Source of the DNA: Sporosarcina sp. 6E9 | GTDB taxonomy: Bacteria > Bacillota > Bacilli > Bacillales_A > Planococcaceae | DNA: 64,000 bases | NCBI RefSeq assembly: GCF_017921835.1 | Contig: NZ_JAGEMN010000001.1 | Coordinates: 1,977,874-2,041,873 of the forward strand | Reading direction: 5' to 3' | Shown: positions 8,814 to 17,968 of the stretch, piece after piece | Layout: every line of letters starts with the position of its first letter | How positions within the stretch are numbered: the stretch's first letter is position 1 | The notes under the pieces: model-generated | Told to the model about the DNA's origin: nothing | Seen by the model: only the letters and a program-made list of their open reading frames with translations | Databases searched by the model: none | Position numbers and translations under genes: made by a program

Positions 8814-8815
8814 TA

Positions 8816-10036
8816 TTAAATACGGTTGACGACTTGTTGGCCTTTGTAGAATACTTTCTTGATTTTTTCGACGTCGGTAATTTCTAAACCTGGAATTCCT
8901 TCGGCTACTAAAAGGTTCGCTTCCATTCCTACTTCGATTTTCCCAAAGTGTTTTTCTTTTCCTAGGATTTCAGCGGGATTTGCTGTGAGTACTGCTAGGA
9001 TTTCGTTTTCGTTGTAATGCTGCTTTTTTAACAGGTGCATAGCTGGTTGGGCGATTAACATGAGTTCTTTGGGTCCTTTTAGTTCAGTGTCTTGAAAAGG
9101 CAGCCATGAGGTTCCTTGAAATGGTGGTAAATATGAATCGGTTGAAATTGATACAGGAATTTTATTGTCCATTAGCTTCAATATATCTCCGGGCGAGTTT
9201 GGCATGAGGTGAGTTCCTCCGATTGGTGTCGCTACAACTCTCACTTTTTGCTCTGAAACCTTTTCAATTAACGCGTCTGAAATGCCGTGCGCATGGTGTA
9301 AAACATCGAAACCTGCTTCTAATGCCATGTCGATTGCTTCTTCTCCAGCGACATGTGTGCCAATTTGTTTCCCTGACTGATGGTAGATGTCGACGATTTT
9401 CTTCAATTCTTCTAGTGTATAAACAATTTCTCCAGCTCTCGGTACTTCATTCGCAGTAAAATTGGCTGGTGTTGCGTTGATAAATATATTTTCTCCGGGA
9501 TAGTCGCTTGCTTGTGCGATCAATCGGACCAATGATAAATCGTTCAAAGTTTTTCTATCTATGCTTTTAGATTGTGTGAGTGCACTAAAATGGGTTAATT
9601 CGTCAAAGCCAATTGAAATGCTTGTCGTGGCAAATGAAATATCAATCGGCATATCTTTAATCGCATTTCGATAATCATTCACTGAGAAATCGCATTGTGG
9701 ATGACCACAAATTTGTTCACCCAGCGCAGTGATTCCCGAAGATAACGCATCGAAAAGAAGTTCCTTTCCCGCTACGAAGTGATTTATGGGCGCATCAGGA
9801 TAAAGTGAGGTTGGTGCAAATTCTAATAAATGCGTATGGCAATCAACTAAAGAAGGCGTTATGACGAAATCCGAGCAATCGATTAACTTTATAGCAGGAT
9901 ATTTTTTCTCCAGCCTATCCCAAGTGCCTACATCAATAATCTTTCCTTCTTCGACAACGACAGCACCATTTTCAATTGTCCCTAAGTGACTAACAGTGAC
10001 AATCTTTTTTCCGCAAAGCATATATTTCCCCATCAT
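8816..10036 (-). CDS. Amidohydrolase family protein (imidazolonepropionase-like)
   Basis: A metal-dependent amidohydrolase of about 406 residues. The TIM-barrel metal ligands are visible: DCHTHLLEF (HxH), a GTHVAGEEA histidine, LHHAHG and STDSYLPP with the catalytic aspartate. An N-terminal small beta domain (KKIVTVSHLGTIENG) is typical of the superfamily. The substrate is unknown. The ATG at 10036 overlaps the TAA of the upstream Gate-domain gene (TAATG), so translation is coupled; the two may form an uptake-and-hydrolysis pair (inference). The frame stays open to 10078. Confidence 0.82.
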   Translation of the reverse strand: MMGKYMLCGKKIVTVSHLGTIENGAVVVEEGKIIDVGTWDRLEKKYPAIKLIDCSDFVITPSLVDCHTHLLEFAPTSLYPDAPINHFVAGKELLFDALSSGITALGEQICGHPQCDFSVNDYRNAIKDMPIDISFATTSISIGFDELTHFSALTQSKSIDRKTLNDLSLVRLIAQASDYPGENIFINATPANFTANEVPRAGEIVYTLEELKKIVDIYHQSGKQIGTHVAGEEAIDMALEAGFDVLHHAHGISDALIEKVSEQKVRVVATPIGGTHLMPNSPGDILKLMDNKIPVSISTDSYLPPFQGTSWLPFQDTELKGPKELMLIAQPAMHLLKKQHYNENEILAVLTANPAEILGKEKHFGKIEVGMEANLLVAEGIPGLEITDVEKIKKVFYKGQQVVNRI

Positions 10037-11133
10037 TAATTCACCAAGAATGGCGTTAATAGAACCGCTAATGTCCAAGCAGTTGCAAATCGGATAATCA
10101 TTCCGACGACTGCTGCTTTTACAACTTCCTTTTCATTTAAATCCGATGATTCCGCCCAGGTTGCAGGCACTTGACCAAAAATGACCGACAATGGAAGGCC
10201 TGAATTCGCTAGCACGAATGAACCTACAATCAATTTTGGATCAACGGTACTTGCCAGCTCGGATAATTGCGCGACTGCGAGTGTAGGTGCGGCAAGGATT
10301 GAAACGATTCCAGTGGATGGTTCGATGCTCATTAAGGTTAATATCGTTGTTAACCCAGATTGAATTGCGTCCCAAATACCAAAGAATTTCAAAGCGCCAA
10401 TGAAGAAAAACACTGCCGCGACTGCCGGGATAATAATTAAGAAAAGTAACTCGGCACCTTCTTTTGATGAGGAAAATATTGTTTGCAGGAACCTCGTTTT
10501 GGGTGTGAAACGGGGCAACTCCTTTAATGCGACACGCTTTGTATCTCGATATATTGTAACGGATAACAGATATGGAACAAGGATAATCGGCAGAAAAATT
10601 GCGAAGAATATAAGTGGAAATGCATTAATATTGAAGACAGCTAATGCGATAAGACCTAATACGAGCGTTGCAAAAGATTGCGGCGATTGAATCATCGTAG
10701 CAACAGCTATTTTCTGTTCGGATTTTGTCGCTTTCGCTTTCACCAAAATAGGCCCTGCTATTTTCCCAGCGGCATTGATATCTCCAAGAATGTTATAAGC
10801 ACTTGGAACGATAACGGCAGGATTAATGTTAAGCCATTTCATCACGGGGACAAAAATTCGAATTAAACCGTCCGTAAATCCTAATCGCTCCAAAGTACGG
10901 CCAAAAATGACACTGACAATAATAGCAATTCCCACTTCACTCGTTAAAAAAATATCAACGACAACCGGCTTGACTTCCGCTATCACCGTGTTGAAAAAGT
11001 TTGCCAATGAATTAGGATTGAATATTAAAATCATTAATGATCCAGCAACTAGGAGTATTCCAATCACTTCAAAGGGTTGCCATTTTTCTCTAGTCTTCTT
11101 TTTCTCAGGTAATGAAGCTTGTTCTTTTTTCAA
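10036..11133 (-). CDS. Nucleoside-recognition (Gate) domain membrane protein
   Basis: A 365-residue integral membrane protein with about nine hydrophobic helices and a positively charged N-terminus. SAYNILGDINAAGKIAGPILV (about 110-130) and SGLPLSVIFGQVP near the C-terminus are typical of Gate-domain proteins, a family related to concentrative nucleoside transporters. The substrate is not known. It is first in a two-gene operon with the amidohydrolase, suggesting import of a cyclic amide or nucleoside-like compound that is then hydrolysed (inference). Confidence 0.75.
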   Translation of the reverse strand: MKKEQASLPEKKKTREKWQPFEVIGILLVAGSLMILIFNPNSLANFFNTVIAEVKPVVVDIFLTSEVGIAIIVSVIFGRTLERLGFTDGLIRIFVPVMKWLNINPAVIVPSAYNILGDINAAGKIAGPILVKAKATKSEQKIAVATMIQSPQSFATLVLGLIALAVFNINAFPLIFFAIFLPIILVPYLLSVTIYRDTKRVALKELPRFTPKTRFLQTIFSSSKEGAELLFLIIIPAVAAVFFFIGALKFFGIWDAIQSGLTTILTLMSIEPSTGIVSILAAPTLAVAQLSELASTVDPKLIVGSFVLANSGLPLSVIFGQVPATWAESSDLNEKEVVKAAVVGMIIRFATAWTLAVLLTPFLVN

Positions 11134-11253
11134 AATATAAATCCCCCTCTCTATTTCTACATTATGTGAAAATAAGGGGTTGTGTGTTTGTCTTGGATGG
11201 ATAGTTTAAAAGGCTACCGTTTATGGCGACATCTTTGCAATAGCAATTATGGC

Positions 11254-11399
11254 GGTACCTGTGCAAGGTACAATTATGACTATTCGCCACACTGGATAAA
11301 CAATCAAAGGGATACCGACAAAGTGTTATACAGTCGATATCCCCTTTTCACGTTATGCAATTGTAGTGTATTATCTGAATAGTGTCTTGCACAGGTACC
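11254..11399 (+). repeat. GGTACC element copy R6 (hairpin near-intact)
   Basis: 146-bp copy. The stem is GGGATACCGAC / GTCGATATCCC, with one C/A mismatch. It ends 9 bp from the stop of the carboxymuconolactone-decarboxylase-like gene. Confidence 0.95.
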
Positions 11400-11408
11400 T
11401 AGAACTCT

Positions 11409-11798
11409 CTATAAAGACGCGTCCTGCTCATTTTGCTTGAATATCTCATCGGCGATTCCCATTGCTTGAACAGCCTTTGGAAAGCCAACATATCCAGCAC
11501 AGTGGATGATGATTTCGATGATTTCTTCTTTTGTGAGCCCTACTTTCAAAGCAGCTTGCAAGTGAACTTGAAGTTGATCGAAAGCACCTTGCGTAATGAG
11601 TGTGGTGAGCGTAATGATTTCCCGTTGAGAAAGGGATAGTGTATTTCTAGCATATAAATCTCCAAAACCAAAGGAGACGATTAATTCCCAAAGGTCGGGG
11701 GAAACTTTTTTCATTTGTTCCATTCCGCTACGTACTTCTTCAGAAAATAATTCTTCCATGACTTTCAATCCAGCTGTGTATCTTTCGTTCTCTTCCAT
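11409..11798 (-). CDS. Carboxymuconolactone decarboxylase family protein
   Basis: About 129 residues of the CMD/AhpD-like fold. The conserved helix core is visible (REIITLTTLITQGAFDQLQ, then HLQAALKVGLTKEEIIEIIIH). The AhpD CxxC is absent; the usual second position reads HCAGYVGFPKA, so it follows the decarboxylase rather than the peroxidase pattern. The start at 11798 follows GGGAGG with ten-base spacing; the longer frame has no ribosome site. It lies 4 bp after the ThDP enzyme gene and presumably acts in the same pathway. Confidence 0.8.
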   Translation of the reverse strand: MEENERYTAGLKVMEELFSEEVRSGMEQMKKVSPDLWELIVSFGFGDLYARNTLSLSQREIITLTTLITQGAFDQLQVHLQAALKVGLTKEEIIEIIIHCAGYVGFPKAVQAMGIADEIFKQNEQDASL

Positions 11799-11802
11799 CT
11801 GC

Positions 11803-13437
11803 TTATTGCCTCCCCATCGTTGGTGGAATTTCATTTTCATCAACGATTGCTTCTATTAGAATTGGCTTGTTCGTTTCATTAATTTTATGTAATGCTTCTT
11901 TAATCAAATCGACCAGATCCTTAGGATTATAACACGTATGCGCTTCAAGTCCCATGGATTCCGCAAATTTGGTTGCGTCGAGTGGCGTTTCATAAATACC
12001 GCCGATTGATGTACCAATCATTTTTTGCATCCCTTTTTCCACCATGTCTAATCGTCCGTTATTCAAAACGATGAACAAGACAGGAGAGTCGTAGTTATAT
12101 GCTGTAGAGATTTCCGTACCATGCATGAACATACAGCCGTCTCCGACTAAGCAGACAATTGTTTTCTCAGGTGCTGCTAATTTTGCACCGATGGAATAGC
12201 CAATTCCGTTCCCCATCGCGCCGAAAATATCATCAAAGAAGAAAGTCCCAGGCTTGTGAATGTCATAATATTTTATACCGTAGAACGAGTGGCTTCCATC
12301 ATCACCAAAGATAATCGCGTCATCCGGAAGTGCGTTACGCATCGCTCTTAACACTTGTACTGCAGACATCGGTTCACCTGGTTGATTTACCTGAAGAAGT
12401 TTTTTCTCAGGTTGCGTTAAAAACGATGCGCTGTTTGTTTCTGGAATGTCCTTTAAAACCGCTGTTAAGTTGGACTTAATATCGCCAAGAACAGGCATCG
12501 TTGGTACTTGTATCACTTTTCCAATATAGGTTGGATCATAGTCAAAGTGGATGACATGGTCGGGATGCATATCTACCGATAAACCAGCCGTCGACATATC
12601 ACTTAACTTCGTTCCAATAACGATTAATAAGTCAACCGGATCCTCAAAGTATGCCGTCGCATCGGGGGTTCCCCCCAATCCAAATGCACCTAAAGAAAGC
12701 TTATGATTCGACGGGAACGTCCCTTTTCCGCCCGGCGTCGTGATGACAGGAATGTTCCAATGCTCAGCGAGATGCCTTACTTCGTCGTAAGCCCTGCTGG
12801 AATGAACCCCTTTTCCAAGAAACAAAAGCGGACGATTAGCCACGTTCAGCTTTTCAATCACTTCGGTTGTTCTCGGAGAAATCATTTCATGAGACACCGG
12901 AAAATCGATTTGGAAGGGGTCAATTTCCTCCAATAAAACATCAAAAGGAATCGACAGATGCACGGGTCCTTTTACACCAGTAACCGCGATTTCCAGTGCA
13001 TGTTGTAAGAACGGTTGTAACATATCGCCTCGGTCTACAGCCGCACTGAATTTGGTGACGGATTTGAACATGGCGACTAGATCAGTCCCAAAAATGCTGG
13101 AATCCTGCCCCAGTGGTTTTCCTGTATCTTTCCTAGAAGGATGGCCTGTAATGATTAATAAAGGTACATTGGAAGCTTTTGCTTGGCCAGCTGCTGTAAT
13201 CAGATTTGTTCCGCCAGGCCCAGATGTACCCACGGCGACACCGATTTTCCCATTCATCAACGCATAACCTGTCGCTTCAAAACCTGCAGCTGCTTCATGT
13301 TTACTTAATACGAATTCTAATTCATGGTTCAATAGCTCAAATAATATTGGTGAGACTGCCTTACCAGGAATCCCAAATACATGGTGAATTCCCCAATGTT
13401 TAAAGTTTTCTACTAATACGGATGCTGTCGTTTTCAT
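11803..13437 (-). CDS. Thiamine diphosphate-dependent enzyme (acetolactate synthase/benzoylformate decarboxylase-like)
   Basis: A 544-residue ThDP enzyme with the three standard domains: pyrimidine-binding (1-170, catalytic glutamate in SKHEAAAGFEATG), central nucleotide-like domain (190-330, HFDYDPTYIGK) and ThDP-binding domain (360-544) with GDGCMFMHGTE...VLNN. The reaction cannot be assigned: acetolactate synthase, 2-oxoacid decarboxylase and sulfopyruvate decarboxylase relatives all look like this. It sits between a c-di-GMP signalling gene and a CMD-family gene, an unusual partnership. Confidence 0.82.
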   Translation of the reverse strand: MKTTASVLVENFKHWGIHHVFGIPGKAVSPILFELLNHELEFVLSKHEAAAGFEATGYALMNGKIGVAVGTSGPGGTNLITAAGQAKASNVPLLIITGHPSRKDTGKPLGQDSSIFGTDLVAMFKSVTKFSAAVDRGDMLQPFLQHALEIAVTGVKGPVHLSIPFDVLLEEIDPFQIDFPVSHEMISPRTTEVIEKLNVANRPLLFLGKGVHSSRAYDEVRHLAEHWNIPVITTPGGKGTFPSNHKLSLGAFGLGGTPDATAYFEDPVDLLIVIGTKLSDMSTAGLSVDMHPDHVIHFDYDPTYIGKVIQVPTMPVLGDIKSNLTAVLKDIPETNSASFLTQPEKKLLQVNQPGEPMSAVQVLRAMRNALPDDAIIFGDDGSHSFYGIKYYDIHKPGTFFFDDIFGAMGNGIGYSIGAKLAAPEKTIVCLVGDGCMFMHGTEISTAYNYDSPVLFIVLNNGRLDMVEKGMQKMIGTSIGGIYETPLDATKFAESMGLEAHTCYNPKDLVDLIKEALHKINETNKPILIEAIVDENEIPPTMGRQ

Positions 13438-13462
13438 ACAATTTTGCCCCCTATGACCTTTG

Positions 13463-15676
13463 TTATGCTAAGTATCTGTTCGCTATTTCATCTGCTGGAA
13501 GTGCTTCACTGAAATAAAAGCCCTGACTAATATCACATTTATGTTCTTTTAAGAAGTTCAGCTGCTCTATTGTTTCAACGCCCTCTGCAATTACTTCCTT
13601 TTGAAGGTTATGGGCCAGTGTAATGATGGCTTTTACGATTAAAGCACCATTCCGATCATTCATTAATTCGTCGATGAATGACTTGTCAATCTTAATCGTA
13701 TCAATCGGAAAGTCTTTCAAGTAATTCAGCGAGCTATACCCTGTCCCAAAATCATCAATACTGATTCCGATACCAAGTGCCTTTAACTGTTTCAAAACGC
13801 GAATGGAATAATCGTATTCCATAGCCATATATTCTGTAATTTCCACAACGAAACACTCCGGATTGAGTTGCGTACGTTCCAAAACTTCTTCCATAAAATT
13901 AATGAGGTTTGTCGTAAGAAATTGTTGTGTAGATAGATTTACGGACATCTTCAGTGGCGGCATACCAGCCTCTTGCCACTTTTTATTTTGCGCACATGCT
14001 TCATTAATAACCCATTCGCCAATTTGTGTGATTGAACCGTTTTCTTCTGCGAGTTTGATAAACTTACCGGGTAGTAAAAGTCCATGCACTGGATGTTCCC
14101 AGCGAATAAGCGCCTCAAATCCAACCAATTCGCCGGTAAGATTATGAACTTGAGGTTGGTAATGAAGGACAAACTCATTATTCTCAACCGCTCTTCCCAA
14201 ATCTAACTCCAGACTGTATTCGTCTTGCATGACTTTTAATATATCGGAACTGTGAACGACGTATCGGTTTTTACCTTGTAATTTTGCTTGATACATCGCG
14301 TTGTCAGCATAAACCATAAGCTTTTCATAGGAAAGTGGATAATCTGGATAAATCGCAACGCCTATACTAGCTGTCGTATGAATTTCTTTATTTTGAATTA
14401 AAAATGGTTGCGTAAACAGATTAATGATCGCTTCTGCTTTGTTTTCAACGTAATTAGCATCTTCAAAATCCTTGAGCAAGAAGATGAATTCATCACCACC
14501 CATTCGGGCAAGAACATCATTTTCACCCAGGCAAGTTGATAAACGCTTACTCACCTCTGTAAGCAAGTAATCCCCGTATGAATGATTGAAATTATCATTA
14601 ATGATTTTAAAACGATCCAAATCTATGTATAAAAGTGCTAATGTCCGATGAACGCCCGAGTGGAGTTCCCGGATGATTGTGTCTATTTCTCTTTTTATAT
14701 ATCGGCGGTTAGGCAATTTCGTTAATTCATCATGATAGGCTAAGTAGTTATATTGCTCTTGCAATAAATACCTTTCGGAAATATCTCTGAACTGACCAAA
14801 AGCACCAATCATTTTGTCCCCTTCATAAATCGGTTGTGCATCAAATAGGCAGACGACAAGATTCCCGGACTTATCTTCAAATTTAAGTTCTTCATTATTA
14901 AACATTTTTTCTTGTTCCAGTACTTCTTTGAAATAGTCACCAGTTAAAGGCGATTCGCAAATATTTCTCCCGATGACTGATTCCCGACTAGTATTCGAGA
15001 TTTTTTGAGCAAATTCATTAAACTCGATTGTGATGCCAAACTCATCAGTAATTACAATTCCGTTTCGGGTTCTGCTCAACATGATTTGATTAAGAATATC
15101 CAATTTCCTATTTTGTTTTCTCAGTAATAACTCTCTTTCAATCGAATCAATCGACTGGCTTAACATCGTTAAGAAGAGCGGATTCTGAAACTGAATCGGC
15201 ATCATGATACATACGCTGCCAAGCTTTTTATTTTCATCAGTAATATAAAACGCCGTTCCATAGCACGCAATTTCATGAAGAAAAGTATGATAATGTTGGT
15301 CGCCAATAATACTGATTGGTTGCTTCTCTTGCAATGCGAGACTAATCACATTCGTTCCCGTATCTTCTTGAGTGAAAAGACTGCCCTTTTTAATGCCAAA
15401 TTGTTCAATCATAGATTTGATCGTTGCATCCCCATCAATATCTAACAGATAACCCTCTGCATCCGAAACCACCACAAGTATTGGCGTCCCCTGTAGCGAG
15501 TCTAGTAGTTTATTCGAGAAAAAACTCACAACAGATAATATTTCACTATAGGATTTTCGTCTATCCTCAAATGCTACTTCACTTAAAAATTTCTTCGGTC
15601 TTGAAACCTCATTTGGATCCATACCGGCCTCTTGGCACATTCTCTTAGATGCAGTTATGAAATAAGGTTCCATCAT
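13463..15676 (-). CDS. GAF-PAS-GGDEF-EAL cyclic-di-GMP turnover protein
   Basis: About 737 residues. The N-terminus (60-180) resembles the GAF sensor of AcoR/DhaR-type activators (LVVVSDAEGYLLDIDGD, then TGTNVISLAL). A PAS domain follows (about 205-315), then GGDEF with intact RMGGDEFIF (about 405) and EAL with GFEALIRW, NLSTQQF, EITEYM, DDFGTGYSS and EGVET. Both catalytic sites look complete, so it may both make and degrade c-di-GMP. There is no membrane segment. The ATG at 15676 lies eight bases after GGGAGGGG. It leads a three-gene operon with a 25-bp gap to the ThDP enzyme. Confidence 0.9.
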   Translation of the reverse strand: MMEPYFITASKRMCQEAGMDPNEVSRPKKFLSEVAFEDRRKSYSEILSVVSFFSNKLLDSLQGTPILVVVSDAEGYLLDIDGDATIKSMIEQFGIKKGSLFTQEDTGTNVISLALQEKQPISIIGDQHYHTFLHEIACYGTAFYITDENKKLGSVCIMMPIQFQNPLFLTMLSQSIDSIERELLLRKQNRKLDILNQIMLSRTRNGIVITDEFGITIEFNEFAQKISNTSRESVIGRNICESPLTGDYFKEVLEQEKMFNNEELKFEDKSGNLVVCLFDAQPIYEGDKMIGAFGQFRDISERYLLQEQYNYLAYHDELTKLPNRRYIKREIDTIIRELHSGVHRTLALLYIDLDRFKIINDNFNHSYGDYLLTEVSKRLSTCLGENDVLARMGGDEFIFLLKDFEDANYVENKAEAIINLFTQPFLIQNKEIHTTASIGVAIYPDYPLSYEKLMVYADNAMYQAKLQGKNRYVVHSSDILKVMQDEYSLELDLGRAVENNEFVLHYQPQVHNLTGELVGFEALIRWEHPVHGLLLPGKFIKLAEENGSITQIGEWVINEACAQNKKWQEAGMPPLKMSVNLSTQQFLTTNLINFMEEVLERTQLNPECFVVEITEYMAMEYDYSIRVLKQLKALGIGISIDDFGTGYSSLNYLKDFPIDTIKIDKSFIDELMNDRNGALIVKAIITLAHNLQKEVIAEGVETIEQLNFLKEHKCDISQGFYFSEALPADEIANRYLA

Positions 15677-15806
15677 ATAAGCCACCCCTCCCGCACTTCT
15701 AACGCTATGTTAATAATGAAAAATAATTTTAGCAGTCATTAACGTTCTAGAAGAATAGTATAACAGAAAAGTAGTGTTCCCGTGCTCCCGCATGGATCGT
15801 AGAATA

Positions 15807-15889
15807 GGTACCTGTGCAAGGTGCAATTATGACTATTCACGGCTATGCAATTGTAGTGAATATACTGATTAGTGTCTTGCACAGGTACC
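15807..15889 (+). repeat. GGTACC element copy R7 (83-bp form lacking the core)
   Basis: The left arm runs straight into the right arm (CACGGC then TATGCAATTGTAGTG); the whole central hairpin is missing. It lies in a divergent gap 50 bp before the preQ1 riboswitch. Confidence 0.95.
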
Positions 15890-15940
15890 TATTACTCTCC
15901 CCCTGAGGGTTGTATATATGTTATCATTAGCATTGTAAAA

Positions 15941-15976
15941 AGAGGTTCGCGAACTCCCTCTCTAAAAAACTAAGGA
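15941..15976 (+). promoter_or_regulatory. PreQ1-I riboswitch
   Basis: Matches the class I preQ1 aptamer: P1 stem AGAGG / CCTCT, a short loop, then the A-rich tail TAAAAAACTAAGGAG that folds into the P1 minor groove as an H-type pseudoknot. The end of the aptamer contains the Shine-Dalgarno of queC, so ligand binding should block translation of the queuosine-precursor operon when preQ1 is plentiful. Confidence 0.9.
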
Positions 15977-15986
15977 GATGATTACT

Positions 15987-16652
15987 TTGAAGAATGAAAA
16001 AGCGGTCGTTGTTTTTAGTGGCGGCCAGGATAGTACGACGTGCCTGTTTTGGGCATTAAAAAAATTTGGTGAAGTTGCGACGGTGACGTTCGATTATGGA
16101 CAGCGCCATTCGGATGAAATTGAATATGCGCGATTAATTGCAAAAGAACTCAATGTATCATTCAAGGTGCTGGATATGAATTTGATTAATCAGTTATCTG
16201 CAAATGCATTAACGCGGGATGATATCGACGTGATAGAAAAGGACGGCGAACTTCCGTCGACTTTTGTACCCGGGAGGAATCATTTATTTCTCTCATTTGC
16301 GGCTGTTTATGCGGATGCCATTGGCGCTCGCCATCTCATTACTGGTGTTAGTGAAACAGACTTCAGCGGCTATCCTGATTGCCGGGACAATTTTATCAAG
16401 TCTCTTAATGTCACATTGAATTTAGCAATGGACGGAAGGTTCGTTATCCATACACCGCTCATGTGGCTGGATAAATCTGAAGTGTGGGCATTGGCTGATG
16501 AACTTGATGCGTTTGATTTTGTGCAAGAAAAAACGCTTACTTGCTACAACGGGATCCCAAGTTCAGGATGCGGAAAATGTCCTGCGTGCTTGTTGCGAAA
16601 CGCGGGACTTGCCACTTACTTATCTCAAAAGTCAGTAGGTGCGGCCAAATGA
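15987..16652 (+). CDS. queC: 7-cyano-7-deazaguanine synthase QueC
   Basis: A protein of about 221 residues that uses ATP and ammonia to convert 7-carboxy-7-deazaguanine into preQ0. The PP-loop SGGQDSTTC is at the N-terminus, and four C-terminal cysteines ([15 protein letters not shown]) bind zinc. The TTG at 15987 is preferred to the ATG at 15978 because AAGGAG ends directly before that ATG; with the TTG the protein begins [15 protein letters not shown], as in Bacillus QueC. First gene of queCDE, controlled by the preQ1 riboswitch. queF is not in this window. Confidence 0.95.
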   Translation: MKNEKAVVVFSGGQDSTTCLFWALKKFGEVATVTFDYGQRHSDEIEYARLIAKELNVSFKVLDMNLINQLSANALTRDDIDVIEKDGELPSTFVPGRNHLFLSFAAVYADAIGARHLITGVSETDFSGYPDCRDNFIKSLNVTLNLAMDGRFVIHTPLMWLDKSEVWALADELDAFDFVQEKTLTCYNGIPSSGCGKCPACLLRNAGLATYLSQKSVGAAK

Positions 16653-17074
16653 TGCAACAATTTTATCCACAAGTGCAACATTCCTATCGATTCGAATTAA
16701 ATAAAGACATGCATTTTTCAGCTGCGCATTTCATTCCAAACGAAGATGCTGGGAAATGTCAGATGATGCATGGCCATACTTACTATATAAATGTAACAAT
16801 CGGAGGAAACAAATTGGACTCATCCGGTTTCCTCATTGATTTCAAGATAATTAAAGATTTAATTCATAAAAAGTATGATCATTCCGTCCTAAATGATCAT
16901 CCTGAATTCCAAACGAATTTTCCAACGACTGAACGTTTAGCAGAACAGATTTCGCAGTCCATTCAAATAGTACTGCAGACAAGAATAAATCAGCCAGTCT
17001 GTCTTCAAGTCATTGTTCGGGAAACGCCGACAAGCTATGTCGTCTACCGACCAGAACATGAGGACGCTCTATGA
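16649..17074 (+). CDS. queD: 6-carboxytetrahydropterin synthase QueD
   Basis: About 141 residues. QueD converts dihydroneopterin triphosphate to 6-carboxy-5,6,7,8-tetrahydropterin. Zinc histidines are visible in FSAAHFIP and MMHGHTYYI, and the catalytic cysteine lies in [10 protein letters not shown]. The ATG at 16649 overlaps the queC stop (ATGA). The start is set by this overlap and by homology; the reading frame extends upstream inside queC but does not code for QueD there. Confidence 0.93.
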   Translation: MMQQFYPQVQHSYRFELNKDMHFSAAHFIPNEDAGKCQMMHGHTYYINVTIGGNKLDSSGFLIDFKIIKDLIHKKYDHSVLNDHPEFQTNFPTTERLAEQISQSIQIVLQTRINQPVCLQVIVRETPTSYVVYRPEHEDAL

Positions 17075-17778
17075 AAATTCCTGTAATGGAAGTATTCGGT
17101 CCAACAATTCAAGGTGAAGGTATGGTTATGGGGCAAAAAACGATGTTCGTCCGAACTGCTGGATGTGATTATTCATGCGCTTGGTGCGATTCAAGTTTTA
17201 CGTGGGACGGCTCGGGTAAAAGTGAATTGAAACGCCCAATTGAAATTGTAGAGGAACTCAAAAACATAGGCGGACAGTCCTTTTCACATGTCACAATTTC
17301 AGGTGGGAATCCCGCACTTCACAAAGGCCTTGGCGAGTTCATCGATATATGCCATGCCGAAGGATGGAAAGTTGCAGTTGAAACACAAGCTTCTTTTTGG
17401 CAAGATTGGTTGCTAAAAGTAGACGATATTACGCTCTCTCCAAAACCGCCAAGTTCCAAGATGACAACGGATTTCAATAAACTGGACATCTTCATGGAAC
17501 GTCTGGTGAACTCAAACGCCAGTCTTAAAATTGTCATTTTCGATGATGCAGATTTTATATATGCGGAAGAAATACATCTACGCTACCCATCATTTCCATT
17601 CTTTTTACAAACTGGAAATGATGATACATTGACAACAGATGATAGCGTTCTCGTTACGAATTTGCTCGAACGCTATGAGTGGCTAATCGAAAAAACAGTT
17701 CACTCAACAATCATGAACGACGCTAAAGTACTACCCCAACTGCATACACTCGTATGGGGGAATAAACGCGGCGTTTAA
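17071..17778 (+). CDS. queE: 7-carboxy-7-deazaguanine synthase QueE
   Basis: A 235-residue radical SAM enzyme that contracts the pterin ring to 7-carboxy-7-deazaguanine. The cluster motif CDYSCAWC (CX3CX2C) lies at about residues 33-40, the glycine-rich TISGGNPA follows, and the N-terminus EVFGPTIQGEG is the family signature. It overlaps queD by 4 bp and is the last gene of the operon; repeat R8 follows after 44 bp. Confidence 0.95.
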   Translation: MKIPVMEVFGPTIQGEGMVMGQKTMFVRTAGCDYSCAWCDSSFTWDGSGKSELKRPIEIVEELKNIGGQSFSHVTISGGNPALHKGLGEFIDICHAEGWKVAVETQASFWQDWLLKVDDITLSPKPPSSKMTTDFNKLDIFMERLVNSNASLKIVIFDDADFIYAEEIHLRYPSFPFFLQTGNDDTLTTDDSVLVTNLLERYEWLIEKTVHSTIMNDAKVLPQLHTLVWGNKRGV

Positions 17779-17822
17779 GGCGAAACTTTGACGGTGCTTA
17801 TCGGCGGTGCTTTCTTTTGGTC

Positions 17823-17968
17823 GGTACCTGTGCAAGGCGCAATTATGACTATTCAAGGCGTCGGATAAAAAAACAAGAGGATATCGACAAAGCGTTACGC
17901 AGTCGATATCCCCTTTTCACTTTATGCAATTGTAGTGAATTTACTGATTAGTGTCTTGCACAGGTACC
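17823..17968 (+). repeat. GGTACC element copy R8 (hairpin intact)
   Basis: 146-bp copy with stem GGATATCGAC / GTCGATATCC. It lies between convergent queE and the carnitine acyltransferase gene, and its last base is part of the TAG stop of the latter. Confidence 0.95.
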
